Notes under the pieces: model-generated | Told to the model about the DNA's origin: nothing | What the model saw: only the letters and a program-made list of their open reading frames with translations | The model's database searches: none | Shown here: one piece after another, positions 1-8,526 of the stretch | Position numbering within the stretch: position 1 is the stretch's first letter | Layout: every line of letters begins with the position of its first letter | NCBI GenBank assembly: GCA_964355115.1 | Contig: CAYHCQ010000001.1 | Location: forward strand, 18,742 to 82,741 | Source of the DNA: JANXZO01 sp964355115 | GTDB lineage: Bacteria > Bacteroidota > Bacteroidia > Bacteroidales > FEN-979 | Reading direction: 5' to 3' | Length of the DNA stretch: 64,000 nucleotides | Made by a program: the position numbers and the translations under genes

Positions 1-1
1 C

Positions 2-907
2 GTATACATCTACCTGAGCACCTTTACCTCACCCGGCAAGATGTATGTTGCCTCTCCGTCAAATTTTAAATGGCGGCTCTATTACGAAAGAAAGATGCCT
101 ATCGATATGAGCAACATCGTGGGAGAGATAAAATTTTACTACTCCAAAGACAGCACCCGCATACCCTGCCTTGTGGTACATCGCAAGGATATGAAACTCG
201 ACGGCAACAATCCGGTTCTCCTCACTGCTTATGGCGGCTTCAGGATCGGGATTTCTCCAGGCTACTATGGATACTATGCGCCTTTTATTAACCGTGGGGG
301 CGTGGTTGTGGAGCCCGGCATTCGCGGAGGCGACGAGTACGGTGAGAAGTGGCACGAAGAGGGAATGCTCCTCAACAAGCAGAACTGCTTCGACGATTTC
401 AATGCCTGCGCTGAATGGCTGATCCGCGATAAATACACGAATTCGTCAAAAATCGTGGCCGAAGGCGGAAGCAACGGCGGACTGCTCATGGGCGCCATTG
501 CCACCCAGCGGCCCGATCTGTATAAAGGTGTTGTGTGCGCGGTTCCACTTCTCGACATGATCCGCTTTCACAAGTTCCTCATCGCCCGCTACTGGATCCC
601 CGAATACGGATCATCCGACAACGAGGCCGACTTCCGAAACCTGCTCGCCTACTCACCTTACCAGCACATCAGGCAAGGGGTCAATCTCCCCACGATGCTT
701 GTGAGAACCGGCGCCAACGACAGCCGGGTAGATCCGCTGCATGCCAAGAAGTTTACCGCGGCCCTGCAGAATAACCCCGGACAGATAAACCCGATCATGC
801 TTTACATCGACTATAATGTAGGACATGGTTCCGGGCAGGCTACCAAACAGCGTATCGATAACATCATGGTCGACTACGAGTTCCTGCTGAACCAACTGGG
901 GATGTGA
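2..907 (+). CDS. Prolyl oligopeptidase (family S9A), 5'-truncated by window edge
   Basis: C-terminal part of a prolyl oligopeptidase, a serine peptidase that cleaves short peptides after proline. The frame is open from base 2, so the start and the beta-propeller domain lie outside the window; about 301 residues remain, covering nearly the whole alpha/beta-hydrolase domain. The nucleophile elbow reads GGSNGGLL, the acid lies in ANDSRVDPLHA and the histidine in VGHGSGQA, so the Ser-Asp-His triad is complete. The segment EPGIRGGDEYG is typical of S9A. Codon use matches the downstream genes. The family call is firm; the cellular location cannot be judged without the N-terminus. Confidence 0.93.
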   Translation, partial: VYIYLSTFTSPGKMYVASPSNFKWRLYYERKMPIDMSNIVGEIKFYYSKDSTRIPCLVVHRKDMKLDGNNPVLLTAYGGFRIGISPGYYGYYAPFINRGGVVVEPGIRGGDEYGEKWHEEGMLLNKQNCFDDFNACAEWLIRDKYTNSSKIVAEGGSNGGLLMGAIATQRPDLYKGVVCAVPLLDMIRFHKFLIARYWIPEYGSSDNEADFRNLLAYSPYQHIRQGVNLPTMLVRTGANDSRVDPLHAKKFTAALQNNPGQINPIMLYIDYNVGHGSGQATKQRIDNIMVDYEFLLNQLGM

Positions 908-923
908 TATTTTTTTCAAAATC

Positions 924-955
924 CTTGACTTTGCCTTCTGAATGTAGTATTATTG
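924..955 (+). promoter_or_regulatory. Possible promoter of the SPFH operon
   Basis: CTTG at 924-927, a 20-nt spacer, then TATTATTG at 948-955. This is close to the Bacteroidota pattern TTTG-N19-21-TAnnTTTG, with one mismatch in each box. It lies 45 nt before the SPFH start. Confidence 0.3.
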
Positions 956-1000
956 CAAAATCATTTTGATATCATATTGATATCATAAAAACAAAACAAA

Positions 1001-1870
1001 ATGGAAAAAGAAAAACTTACCTCTATTACCTCCGGGTACACTGCTGTTCTGCTGGTTGTAATATTCCTTGTACTAAGCATCTGCGGTTTTGTATTTTTCA
1101 ACCAGCGGGTGGATATTATTATCATCTGCGTGATTCTGATCATCGCCGCCGTCTTCACTTCTATCGGCCTGACGGTAATCAATCCCAATGAATCGTCGGT
1201 GCTTGTGCTCTTCGGTGAATACAAAGGAACCCTCAAGAAGAACGGATTCTTTTGGGTAAATCCCTTTTTGGTAAAAAAGAAGATCTCCCTCAGGGCCAAC
1301 AACCTCAACCGCGACCCCATCAAGGTGAATGACAAGCTGGGAAACCCCATCATGATTGGCTGTGTGCTGGTTTGGCGTGTTAAGGACACCTACAAGGCTG
1401 CTTTCGAGGTGGGCGACTATACCCATTTCGTGGATATCCAGAGTGAATCGGCCACCCGGAAACTTGCGGGGCATTACGCCTACGACAATTTCGATGACGA
1501 GCAGAAAGAGATCACCCTGCGCGCCGGAGGCGAAGAGGTTCACGAGGCACTTGAACGCGAACTGGCAGAGCGCTTGTCGATGGCTGGAATCGAAGTGCTG
1601 GAGGCCCGCATCAGTTACCTGGCATATGCTTCGGAAATTGCAGGAGCCATGTTGCGCCGTCAACAGGCAACAGCAGTGGTTGCAGCGCGTACCAAGATTG
1701 TGGAGGGTGCCGTGAGCATGGTTGAACTGGCGCTTAATGCCCTTAGCAAAAAGCAGATCATCGAACTCGACGAGGATAAGAAAGCCGCTATGGTAAGCAA
1801 CCTGATGGTTGTACTCTGTTCTGACAAAGACACCACGCCGGTTGTCAACACGGGAACCCTGCACCAATAG
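1001..1870 (+). CDS. SPFH/band 7 domain membrane protein
   Basis: 289-residue stomatin/prohibitin/flotillin-like protein. Two hydrophobic segments (about residues 15-34 and 38-58) form an N-terminal membrane hairpin, followed by an SPFH domain (about 60-230) containing NPNESSVLVLFGEYKGTL and GEEVHEALERELAERLS, and an Ala-rich helical stretch around QQATAVVAARTKIVEGA. SPFH proteins oligomerise on the inner membrane and scaffold membrane proteins or proteases. The gene is followed after 7 nt by a ribbon-helix-helix gene and then by a DUF1648 gene, probably as one operon. I recognise the family, not a specific substrate or partner. Confidence 0.85.
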   Translation: MEKEKLTSITSGYTAVLLVVIFLVLSICGFVFFNQRVDIIIICVILIIAAVFTSIGLTVINPNESSVLVLFGEYKGTLKKNGFFWVNPFLVKKKISLRANNLNRDPIKVNDKLGNPIMIGCVLVWRVKDTYKAAFEVGDYTHFVDIQSESATRKLAGHYAYDNFDDEQKEITLRAGGEEVHEALERELAERLSMAGIEVLEARISYLAYASEIAGAMLRRQQATAVVAARTKIVEGAVSMVELALNALSKKQIIELDEDKKAAMVSNLMVVLCSDKDTTPVVNTGTLHQ

Positions 1871-1877
1871 ACCCCGG

Positions 1878-2069
1878 ATGGCGAATAAAAAGGTTTTTAT
1901 GCTCCGGGTCGACCCGGATGTTTACGAAGCACTTGAAAAATGGGCCGCCGATGAATTCCGCAGCGTGAACGGGCAGATCGAGTGGATTCTCGACACCGCG
2001 CTGAAGAATCACCGGCGGACACCCCTAAAAAAAACATCACCCGGTGATCAGCCGGAAAGAAAGCAATAG
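1878..2069 (+). CDS. Arc/MetJ-type ribbon-helix-helix protein
   Basis: 63 residues from ATG 1878. The sequence begins MANKKVFMLRVDPDVYEAL, a basic beta strand, and continues with helices around EKWAADEFRSVNGQIEWIL, the pattern of an Arc-family ribbon-helix-helix DNA-binding fold. The C-terminal tail is polar (KNHRRTPLKKTS). The frame is open 69 nt further upstream into the SPFH gene, but the start at 1878 gives the family's usual N-terminus. It could regulate its own operon; no operator was identified. It is 7 nt after the SPFH gene and 1 nt before the DUF1648 gene. Confidence 0.7.
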   Translation: MANKKVFMLRVDPDVYEALEKWAADEFRSVNGQIEWILDTALKNHRRTPLKKTSPGDQPERKQ

Positions 2070-2070
2070 C

Positions 2071-2613
2071 ATGATACTAAGAGGAGCGAATTTCGGATTA
2101 TTCAAACGAGCCATTGAGCCCGACCGGCCCAAAGTGAGGCCGGAGATGACACCGGCCGACTGGGTGCTTGAAGCCATTGCACTCATAGCCATGGTATCTT
2201 TGATTGGTTTTATCGCCTACAATTATCCGAAACTGCCAGATATCATTCCTACACATTTCAATGCGGCCGGGAATGCCGATGACCATGGAGGAAAGGGCTC
2301 TATCCTGTTTCTTCCCGGAATAGCAGTATTTATTTATATATTGATGACCCTCATCAACCTGGTGCCGCATACCTTCAACTTCCCCGGTAAGATCACTCCT
2401 CAAAATGCACTTCGGCAGTACACACTGGCAACCCGGTTGGTGCGTTACCTTAAAACGGTCCTTCTCCTCCTCTTCTTCTATATCAGTTATACAACCACCC
2501 GGGTAGTTTTCAGTGAAGCCGCCGGCCTTGGATTGTGGTTTATGCCGGTATTTCTCGGTTTGGTGATGATCCCGATCATCGTTTATATGATCGTTGCACT
2601 TGGTAAGAAATAG
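2071..2613 (+). CDS. DUF1648 domain membrane protein
   Basis: 180 residues from ATG 2071; a GTG at 2044 would add nine residues but overlaps the preceding gene. It has an N-terminal cytoplasmic segment of about 40 residues, then four hydrophobic segments (near 46-65, 88-108, 132-150, 160-178). The first periplasmic-side segment reads PDIIPTHFNAAGNADDHGGKG, the hallmark of DUF1648, the N-terminal domain of SdpI-like proteins. It lacks the rest of SdpI, so it is a short stand-alone version. Probable third gene of the SPFH operon. Function unknown. Confidence 0.75.
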   Translation: MILRGANFGLFKRAIEPDRPKVRPEMTPADWVLEAIALIAMVSLIGFIAYNYPKLPDIIPTHFNAAGNADDHGGKGSILFLPGIAVFIYILMTLINLVPHTFNFPGKITPQNALRQYTLATRLVRYLKTVLLLLFFYISYTTTRVVFSEAAGLGLWFMPVFLGLVMIPIIVYMIVALGKK

Positions 2614-2632
2614 CATATATTTCCTATTTTTG
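2599..2632 (+). promoter_or_regulatory. Probable promoter of tyrS
   Basis: A perfect -7 box TATTTTTG at 2625-2632 lies 15 nt before the tyrS start. A CTTG at 2599-2602 is about 22 nt upstream, slightly wide for the -33 element. It overlaps the end of the DUF1648 gene. Confidence 0.4.
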
Positions 2633-2646
2633 CAAAAAATTACCGA

Positions 2647-3927
2647 ATGAATTTCATTGAAGAGCTCCGCTGGCGGGGCATGATCCACGACATGACCCCG
2701 GGAACGGAAGAGCAGCTTTTAAAAGAGGTCACCTCCGGATATATTGGTTACGACCCAACTTCCGACTCCCTGCATATCGGTAACCTCGCTTCGATCATGA
2801 TGCTTGTTCACATGCAGCGTGCAGGTCACAAGCCTTTTGCACTTGTGGGCGGCGCTACCGGAATGATCGGCGACCCTTCCGGCAAATCGGAAGAACGGAA
2901 CCTGCTCGATGAAACCGTGCTCCGTCACAACCAGGCCTGCATTAAAAATCAGCTTGAGAAATTTCTCGATTTCAGCACAGGAGCCAATTCTGCCGAAATG
3001 GTGAACAACTACGACTGGATGAAGGAGTTCACCTTCCTCAACTTCCTGCGTGAAGTGGGTAAACATATTACTGTGAATTATATGGTTGCCAAGGATTCCG
3101 TGAAAAAGCGAATGGAATCGGGTTCCGGTATTTCTTTCACTGAATTTACCTACCAGCTTGTTCAGGGTTACGATTACTGCTGGCTCTTCGAACATAATAA
3201 CGTTCGGCTCCAGATGGGCGGCTCCGACCAATGGGGTAACATCGTGACCGGAACCGAGCTGATCCGCCGGAAACTGGGTGGCGATGCATTCGCACTTACC
3301 TGTCCGCTGATTACCAAAGCGGATGGCGGAAAATTCGGCAAGACCGAATCCGGAAACGTTTGGCTTGACCCGAAGAAAACCACCCCCTATAAATTTTACC
3401 AGTTCTGGCTCAATACCAGCGATGCAGATGCCGCTGAGTATATCCGTAAATTCACCCTTCTGCCCAAGGAGGAGATTGAGTCGCTGGAAAAACAGCATGC
3501 CGAAGCACCCCACCTCCGTGTACTCCAGAAGACCCTTGCCTGCGATATCACTATCCGCGTTCATTCCGAGACCGATTACCTTGCTGCCGTAGAGGCATCA
3601 GGAATCCTCTTCGGGAAAGGGACAACAGAATCCCTCAAACAATTTGACGAGGAGACTTTGCTGGCAGTTTTTGAGGGTGTACCGCAAAGCGAAATAGCGA
3701 AGAGCGAAATAGCGAAAACCTTTAACGTGGTAGATTTCCTGGCGGAGATGACACAGATTTTCGCCTCAAAGGGAGAAGCAAGAAGGATGCTGAAAGAGGG
3801 CGGGGTGTCTATCAATAAAGGAAAAGTGGATGAGTCCTTCTCAGTTGACCAGACATGCCTTCTTAACGGCAAATATATCCTGGTTCAAAAAGGAAAGAAA
3901 AACTACTTCCTTGTTACGGTTATCTGA
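2647..3927 (+). CDS. tyrS: Tyrosyl-tRNA synthetase
   Basis: Class I aminoacyl-tRNA synthetase that charges tRNA-Tyr; 426 residues, normal for the bacterial TyrRS of the E. coli/Bacillus type. The HIGH motif is HIGN (43-46), the KMSKS loop is KFGKT (229-233), and the tyrosine pocket segments GYDPTSDSLHIGN and QLVQGYDYCWL are present. A C-terminal S4 RNA-binding domain follows (about 360-420, GGVSINKGKVDES). An odd feature is a direct duplication SEIAKSEIAK (348-357), encoded by a 15-bp tandem repeat in the linker before the S4 domain; it keeps the frame. The next gene starts 1 nt after the stop. Confidence 0.97.
   Translation: MNFIEELRWRGMIHDMTPGTEEQLLKEVTSGYIGYDPTSDSLHIGNLASIMMLVHMQRAGHKPFALVGGATGMIGDPSGKSEERNLLDETVLRHNQACIKNQLEKFLDFSTGANSAEMVNNYDWMKEFTFLNFLREVGKHITVNYMVAKDSVKKRMESGSGISFTEFTYQLVQGYDYCWLFEHNNVRLQMGGSDQWGNIVTGTELIRRKLGGDAFALTCPLITKADGGKFGKTESGNVWLDPKKTTPYKFYQFWLNTSDADAAEYIRKFTLLPKEEIESLEKQHAEAPHLRVLQKTLACDITIRVHSETDYLAAVEASGILFGKGTTESLKQFDEETLLAVFEGVPQSEIAKSEIAKTFNVVDFLAEMTQIFASKGEARRMLKEGGVSINKGKVDESFSVDQTCLLNGKYILVQKGKKNYFLVTVI
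3688..3717 (+). repeat. 15-bp tandem duplication inside tyrS
   Basis: Two copies of agcgaaatagcgaag (the second ends in a), adding five residues (SEIAK) in frame in the linker between the catalytic and S4 domains. Confidence 0.9.
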
Positions 3928-3928
3928 A

Positions 3929-5200
3929 GTGAAGGCCTTTGTGGCCGTTTTAATGATAGTCGTCACCGGGTATTCACTGGCAGCCCAACCTCTCCTACGA
4001 AAGGTACTCTTCCTTGGTAACAGTTACACCTATGTAAACAACCTGCCCGGCATAACTGCAGCCCTGGCCCATTCATCGGGCGACTCCCTATATTTCGAAA
4101 GCAACTCCCCGGGTGGTTATACGCTTGGCTGGCAACCCGTTGCACATTCAACCAATCCGGTGAGCCTGGAAAGAATACGAGCGATAGACTGGGATTTCGT
4201 CGTTCTCCAGGAGCAGAGCCAGACCCCTGCCATTTCACGGTTGCGCGACAGCTGCATGTACCCGGCTTCCGTTATCCTTCACGATTCTGTGAAGTCGGCC
4301 CACCTTTGCAGTCGTGTTCTTTTTTACCTGACCTGGGGGCGCAGGTTCGGTGGCATCCAGTGTTTTGAGCCCAACTACTGCAGTCCCAACTTTGCAGGGT
4401 TCGACCAGATGCAGGATTCAATTACCGTTGCCTACAAGGGAATTGCAGATTCGGTTGCCGGTTGGATCGCCCCGGTTGGTGAGGCATGGCGTTTCATTCT
4501 TCACAACACCGCGATGGTTCTTCACAGTGACGATAACTCGCACCCGAATCTGAACGGCTCCTATCTGGCGGCATGCGTCTTTTACTCCGTCATATTCGGA
4601 AAAAGCCCGGTAGGCCTGACATTTACCGCGGGCCTCGATCCCGATTCGGCGCTGATCCTTCAGCAGGCTGCCGACTCGATTACCTTTGGTTATGCCCAAC
4701 AATGGAACCTATACAATGACGAGCCTTCTGCAAACTTCACACTCACAACTGCTGAATACACTCTTATTACCCAAAACCTGAGCGCTGGAGCCACCTCCTG
4801 GTTGTGGGATTTCGGGGATGGTCAAACATCCGCACTTTTTGAACCGTTTCATGTTTATGCTTCAACCGGCAGCTACACGGTGAAACTGAAAGCCTGCAAC
4901 GATTGTTTCTGCGACTCGGTAGCGGAGAGCATCTCTATTACAACCCTGAAAATACCGCGACCTGGTTATGCAGCTGGAAGTATAAGACTGGCATGGGGAA
5001 ATGAGGCCGGAATGCTGCGCCTTGTGAATTTTTACGGCAAGGGAACCCTGCACCTGTTTGACCTCACCGGAAGAAAAACCGGAACGATCCCCGTTACCGA
5101 GGGTAATGCAGGACCATTATCAAAACCGGACGGGATGTTATTGTGGATCCTTATTTCTGATTCCGGTGAAGTATTACAGCGCGGCAAGATTGTTAATTAG
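3929..5200 (+). CDS. Secreted SGNH-like hydrolase with PKD domain and T9SS-type C-terminus
   Basis: 423 residues from GTG 3929, chosen because it starts a clear signal peptide (MKAFVAVLMIVVTGYSLAAQ); the longer in-frame ORF would overlap tyrS by nearly 100 bp. The N-terminal domain starts KVLFLGNSYTYVNNLPG, an SGNH/DUF4886-like block with the nucleophile serine in GNSYT, and ends with DDNSHPNLNGSYLAA, carrying the Asp/His-like block V. A PKD domain follows (about 285-345; SWLWDFGDGQTSALF). The last 60 residues resemble a degenerate type A sorting domain. Probably an exported esterase or carbohydrate deacetylase; substrate unknown. Confidence 0.72.
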   Translation: MKAFVAVLMIVVTGYSLAAQPLLRKVLFLGNSYTYVNNLPGITAALAHSSGDSLYFESNSPGGYTLGWQPVAHSTNPVSLERIRAIDWDFVVLQEQSQTPAISRLRDSCMYPASVILHDSVKSAHLCSRVLFYLTWGRRFGGIQCFEPNYCSPNFAGFDQMQDSITVAYKGIADSVAGWIAPVGEAWRFILHNTAMVLHSDDNSHPNLNGSYLAACVFYSVIFGKSPVGLTFTAGLDPDSALILQQAADSITFGYAQQWNLYNDEPSANFTLTTAEYTLITQNLSAGATSWLWDFGDGQTSALFEPFHVYASTGSYTVKLKACNDCFCDSVAESISITTLKIPRPGYAAGSIRLAWGNEAGMLRLVNFYGKGTLHLFDLTGRKTGTIPVTEGNAGPLSKPDGMLLWILISDSGEVLQRGKIVN

Positions 5201-5244
5201 ACAACAGGAGAGATTTGGAAATTTAATTGTTTTATCCTCTATTT

Positions 5245-6273
5245 ATGCCTTATATTCAACACTATAACAATAAAATAATTCTGGTTACCGGTGGCGCCGG
5301 AGCGATTGGACGCAACCTGGTAGAATCATTGATTCAGTTAAATCCGAAAAAAATAGTCATCCTCGATAATTTATCATCTTCCTATGCATGGAATATCCCA
5401 AACCACCCAAATGTGCTGTTTATCAAGGGAGATATCAGGAATGATGATGATCTGCGACGTGCATTCCATCAGCGGCCAACCCTTGTTTTTCACCTGGCTG
5501 CATTTTTTGCCAACCAGAATTCTGTTGATTATCCATTAATAAGCGAGGATGTTAACAGCCGGGGGATACTGAAATTGCTGGAGTATTGCGTTATTTCTGG
5601 TAATATCGAACGATTTGTATACACCAATTCCGAGGGAGGAGTTTACGGATCTGACTGCACACTGCCTTACCAGGAGCATGAAATATCATTGAACCTGGGA
5701 TCGCCCTATTACATTTCAAAAATGGCAGGGGAATCCTACAGTTGGTACTACCATACCTATTATCATTTACCTGTGAGTGTTGTCAGGCTATTCAATTCGT
5801 TTGGTCCTGGCGAAGTTCCGGGGCCCTACCGGAATGTCATTCCAAACTTCATTTATTGGGCTTTAAAAAAACAACCACTCCCTTTAACCGGCAATAAAGA
5901 AATTTCCCGCGACTTTGTTTATGTTAACGATACGGTTGAAGGTATTTTGAGGGCTGGTTTTATGTCCGAAGCCGTTGGTAAACCGCTGAATATCGCAACC
6001 GGAAAAGAAATTTTTATTTATGATCTGGCTGAGATGATCAACCGGAAAACTGCGAATCCGGCGGGTACAATCATCCTCAAAAAGAGAAAGTGGGATGCGA
6101 GAGAAAAAATAATCGGGGATCCCCAAAACTGCATGAATATATTAAAATTTCGTCCCACATCTGATATTGAAACCAGTATTGGACTAACAATCAACTGGTT
6201 TCATGAAAATTGGACAAATATTGAACAAAGCGTCCATTTTTCACCTGGTTTGAATCCCGCCCTGGATGTATAA
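5245..6273 (+). CDS. NAD-dependent epimerase/dehydratase (extended SDR)
   Basis: 342 residues. The Rossmann motif TGGAGAIG lies near residue 17 and the catalytic Tyr-Lys pair is in SPYYISKMAGE; the substrate-side loop reads RDFVYVNDTVEGI. This is the UDP-glucose/GlcNAc 4-epimerase-like extended SDR family, acting on nucleotide sugars in the cytoplasm. ATG 5245 was preferred over the TTG at 5227. It is followed after 17 nt by a glycosyltransferase gene, and both are visibly A+T-richer than tyrS upstream. Exact substrate not assignable from sequence. Confidence 0.82.
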   Translation: MPYIQHYNNKIILVTGGAGAIGRNLVESLIQLNPKKIVILDNLSSSYAWNIPNHPNVLFIKGDIRNDDDLRRAFHQRPTLVFHLAAFFANQNSVDYPLISEDVNSRGILKLLEYCVISGNIERFVYTNSEGGVYGSDCTLPYQEHEISLNLGSPYYISKMAGESYSWYYHTYYHLPVSVVRLFNSFGPGEVPGPYRNVIPNFIYWALKKQPLPLTGNKEISRDFVYVNDTVEGILRAGFMSEAVGKPLNIATGKEIFIYDLAEMINRKTANPAGTIILKKRKWDAREKIIGDPQNCMNILKFRPTSDIETSIGLTINWFHENWTNIEQSVHFSPGLNPALDV

Positions 6274-6290
6274 TCCACTAAGCTGAAAAA

Positions 6291-7415
6291 ATGGTCATAG
6301 CTATAAATACCAGGCTGTTATTGCCTGGCAGGATAGAGGGAATTGGCCGGTTCTCCTGCGAAATATTGAAACGAATTTCGCTTGCCCATAAGGAGCATAC
6401 CTTCATCTTCTTCTTTGATAGAAACTATGATCCCAGTTTTATTTTTTCGGATAATATCGTTCCGGTCGTCCTATTCCCTCCGTCACGTCATCCCGTTTTA
6501 TGGTACTGGTTTTTTGAATATTCGGTTACCCGGGCATTGGAAAAGTACAAGGCCGATATTTTTATCACCACCGATGGCTGGCTTTCCACGCGGACCAGGG
6601 TTAAAACGTTGCAGGTACTACATGATCTGCATTATGAGAATTATCCGAATTTTTTGCCCCTCCTGACAAGAAGGTACTATCAGTATTTTTTTCCAAAATA
6701 TGTTAAAAAGGCCACCCGGATAGTAACCGTCTCAAAGTTTTGCCAGAATGAAATAATTCAAACCTATGGGATTAATAGAACAGGGATAGATGTAGTCTAC
6801 AACAGTACAAGAGAAGAGTACCATTCACTTTCCGACGATGAAATTTTGAAAGTCAGGAAGGAATATACGGGTGGTTATCCCTATTTTTTATTTATCGGTC
6901 CGGTTCATCCAAGGAAAAACCTTGATAATGCTATTAAAGCTTTTATTCAATACAGAAAGGTAAGGAATGATGGAACAAAACTGGTAATTACCGGTTCCAG
7001 GATGTGGCGAAATTTTGGACAAACTATTAAAATCAAGGATCCTGAAATTCTCCGGGACATACTGTTTACGGGGTATTTGTCGCCTGAAGAACTTTTCAGG
7101 ATAACAGGTGCTGCTATTTGTTTGCTGTATGTTTCATTTTACGAAGGATTTGGCATGCCGGTTCTCGAGGCCATGAGTTGCAATGTGCCGGTTATTGCAT
7201 CTGATCGTTCTGCGATACCTGAAATTACAGGCGATGCCGCGATACTGGTTGATCCTGCATCGGTCGACTCCATTACAAACGCTTTATTTTTGATCTTGGA
7301 TGATGAAAAAATAAGGCAATCTCTGATCCTCCGGGGTCAAAGCAATTTAAAAAGATTTTCGTGGGATGAGTCTGCCAGCCTTTTCTGGCAAAGCATCATC
7401 AAAACAATGCAATAA
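6291..7415 (+). CDS. GT4-family glycosyltransferase
   Basis: 374 residues with GT-B fold architecture. The N-terminal domain begins INTRLLLPGRIEGIGRF; the C-terminal domain carries the nucleotide-sugar segment GPVHPRKNLDNAIKAF and the E-x7-E retaining motif in YEGFGMPVLEAMSC. Such enzymes transfer a sugar from a nucleotide donor to a growing glycan on the inner membrane. Its stop is 1 nt from the stop of the convergent wecB-like gene. Likely co-transcribed with the upstream epimerase. Confidence 0.86.
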   Translation: MVIAINTRLLLPGRIEGIGRFSCEILKRISLAHKEHTFIFFFDRNYDPSFIFSDNIVPVVLFPPSRHPVLWYWFFEYSVTRALEKYKADIFITTDGWLSTRTRVKTLQVLHDLHYENYPNFLPLLTRRYYQYFFPKYVKKATRIVTVSKFCQNEIIQTYGINRTGIDVVYNSTREEYHSLSDDEILKVRKEYTGGYPYFLFIGPVHPRKNLDNAIKAFIQYRKVRNDGTKLVITGSRMWRNFGQTIKIKDPEILRDILFTGYLSPEELFRITGAAICLLYVSFYEGFGMPVLEAMSCNVPVIASDRSAIPEITGDAAILVDPASVDSITNALFLILDDEKIRQSLILRGQSNLKRFSWDESASLFWQSIIKTMQ

Positions 7416-7416
7416 T

Positions 7417-8526
7417 TCAGGGTCTATCCTTCAGATAATCCACGATCCTTTTTCCGGATCTTCCATCCCCGTAAGGATTTTTCATGATTATGCCGGGCTG
7501 ATGAATAAAGTAATTGAATGACGCGATTATTTTTTCCTTGTTCATGCCAGAAATGATAGAGTATCCCAATTCAACCGACTCATTGCGTTCGGTGAATTCA
7601 CGTGTTACAATGACCGGGATATGAAATCCGGGTGCCTCTTCCTGGATGCCGCCTGAATCTGTAATGATCAGTTTTGTAATTGAATATAAATAGTACATGT
7701 CGGGCAAGCCAACAGGAGATAAAATAAAGATATTCGGATTGTCACTGAAGTCAGCAGCTTCCAACTCCTTCATAACAAAGGGGGCTTTATGCGAAATCCA
7801 CAGAAAATTGAAAGCGGAATATTCAGCAGATAGTGTTTTTATCGTCTCAGCCAGGATGTGAAAATTGCCGTTCTGGTTTTCCCTGCGATGACAGGTAATC
7901 AAAATATTGTTGGCTGATTTATTACGGTCATCCATTAAACGGATATTTGTTTTGGAAATCAGGGGTTTTATCATCTCTATTACATCAACAATTGTATTCC
8001 CGGTGATCACGATTTTTCCTGTAGAGATCCCCTCTTTTAACAGGTTTTTTCGCGCATTTTCAGTTGGAGCAAAATGTACGCTGGTGGTGAGTGAAATGAT
8101 TCTCCGAAAATATTCTTCCGGGAATGGATGATTAAAATTATTGGTTCTGAGTCCTGCTTCGATATGGGCGAAAGGAATTTCATTATAAAAGGCGCACATG
8201 GCGGCACAAGCACAACTCGATGTGTCGCCCTGACCGATGATCATGCTGATGGTATGTGATTTCTGAATACCATCAATTATTTTTTGCAACCCGGCTAAAT
8301 AATAGGCGAAGGACAGACTAAGGGAGTTATTCTGATTCCTCAGGGGAATGGATGCATTGGGTGTAAAATGAAAATGCCGGAAAAGCTCCTTTGTCAAGTC
8401 CCTGTGCTGGCCAGTAAAAACAAAAACAAATGCATCTTCCAGCTTCTGTTTTTTTATCTCCTCAATTACAGGTAGTAATTTTATAAATTCAGGACGCGTA
8501 CCAAAAACAATCAGTTTTTTAAACAT
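7417..8526 (-). CDS. wecB: UDP-N-acetylglucosamine 2-epimerase (non-hydrolysing)
   Basis: 369 residues. Converts UDP-GlcNAc to UDP-ManNAc for surface polysaccharides. Family signatures are all present: GTRPEFIKLLPV at the N-terminus, FTGQHRD, HIEAGLRTNN (catalytic region), CHRREN and TDSGGIQEEAP (UDP binding). The start codon lies within aaATGttTAA, where the stop of the preceding glycosyltransferase overlaps it by 8 bp, so the two are translationally coupled. It gives the polysaccharide block a predicted ManNAc-type building block. Confidence 0.92.
   Translation of the reverse strand: MFKKLIVFGTRPEFIKLLPVIEEIKKQKLEDAFVFVFTGQHRDLTKELFRHFHFTPNASIPLRNQNNSLSLSFAYYLAGLQKIIDGIQKSHTISMIIGQGDTSSCACAAMCAFYNEIPFAHIEAGLRTNNFNHPFPEEYFRRIISLTTSVHFAPTENARKNLLKEGISTGKIVITGNTIVDVIEMIKPLISKTNIRLMDDRNKSANNILITCHRRENQNGNFHILAETIKTLSAEYSAFNFLWISHKAPFVMKELEAADFSDNPNIFILSPVGLPDMYYLYSITKLIITDSGGIQEEAPGFHIPVIVTREFTERNESVELGYSIISGMNKEKIIASFNYFIHQPGIIMKNPYGDGRSGKRIVDYLKDRP

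Noticed and set aside
1073..1867. 264-codon frame on the minus strand opposite the SPFH gene
   Set aside because: The plus strand has a clear SPFH protein; the antisense frame lacks any family feature and is a shadow of its codon pattern.
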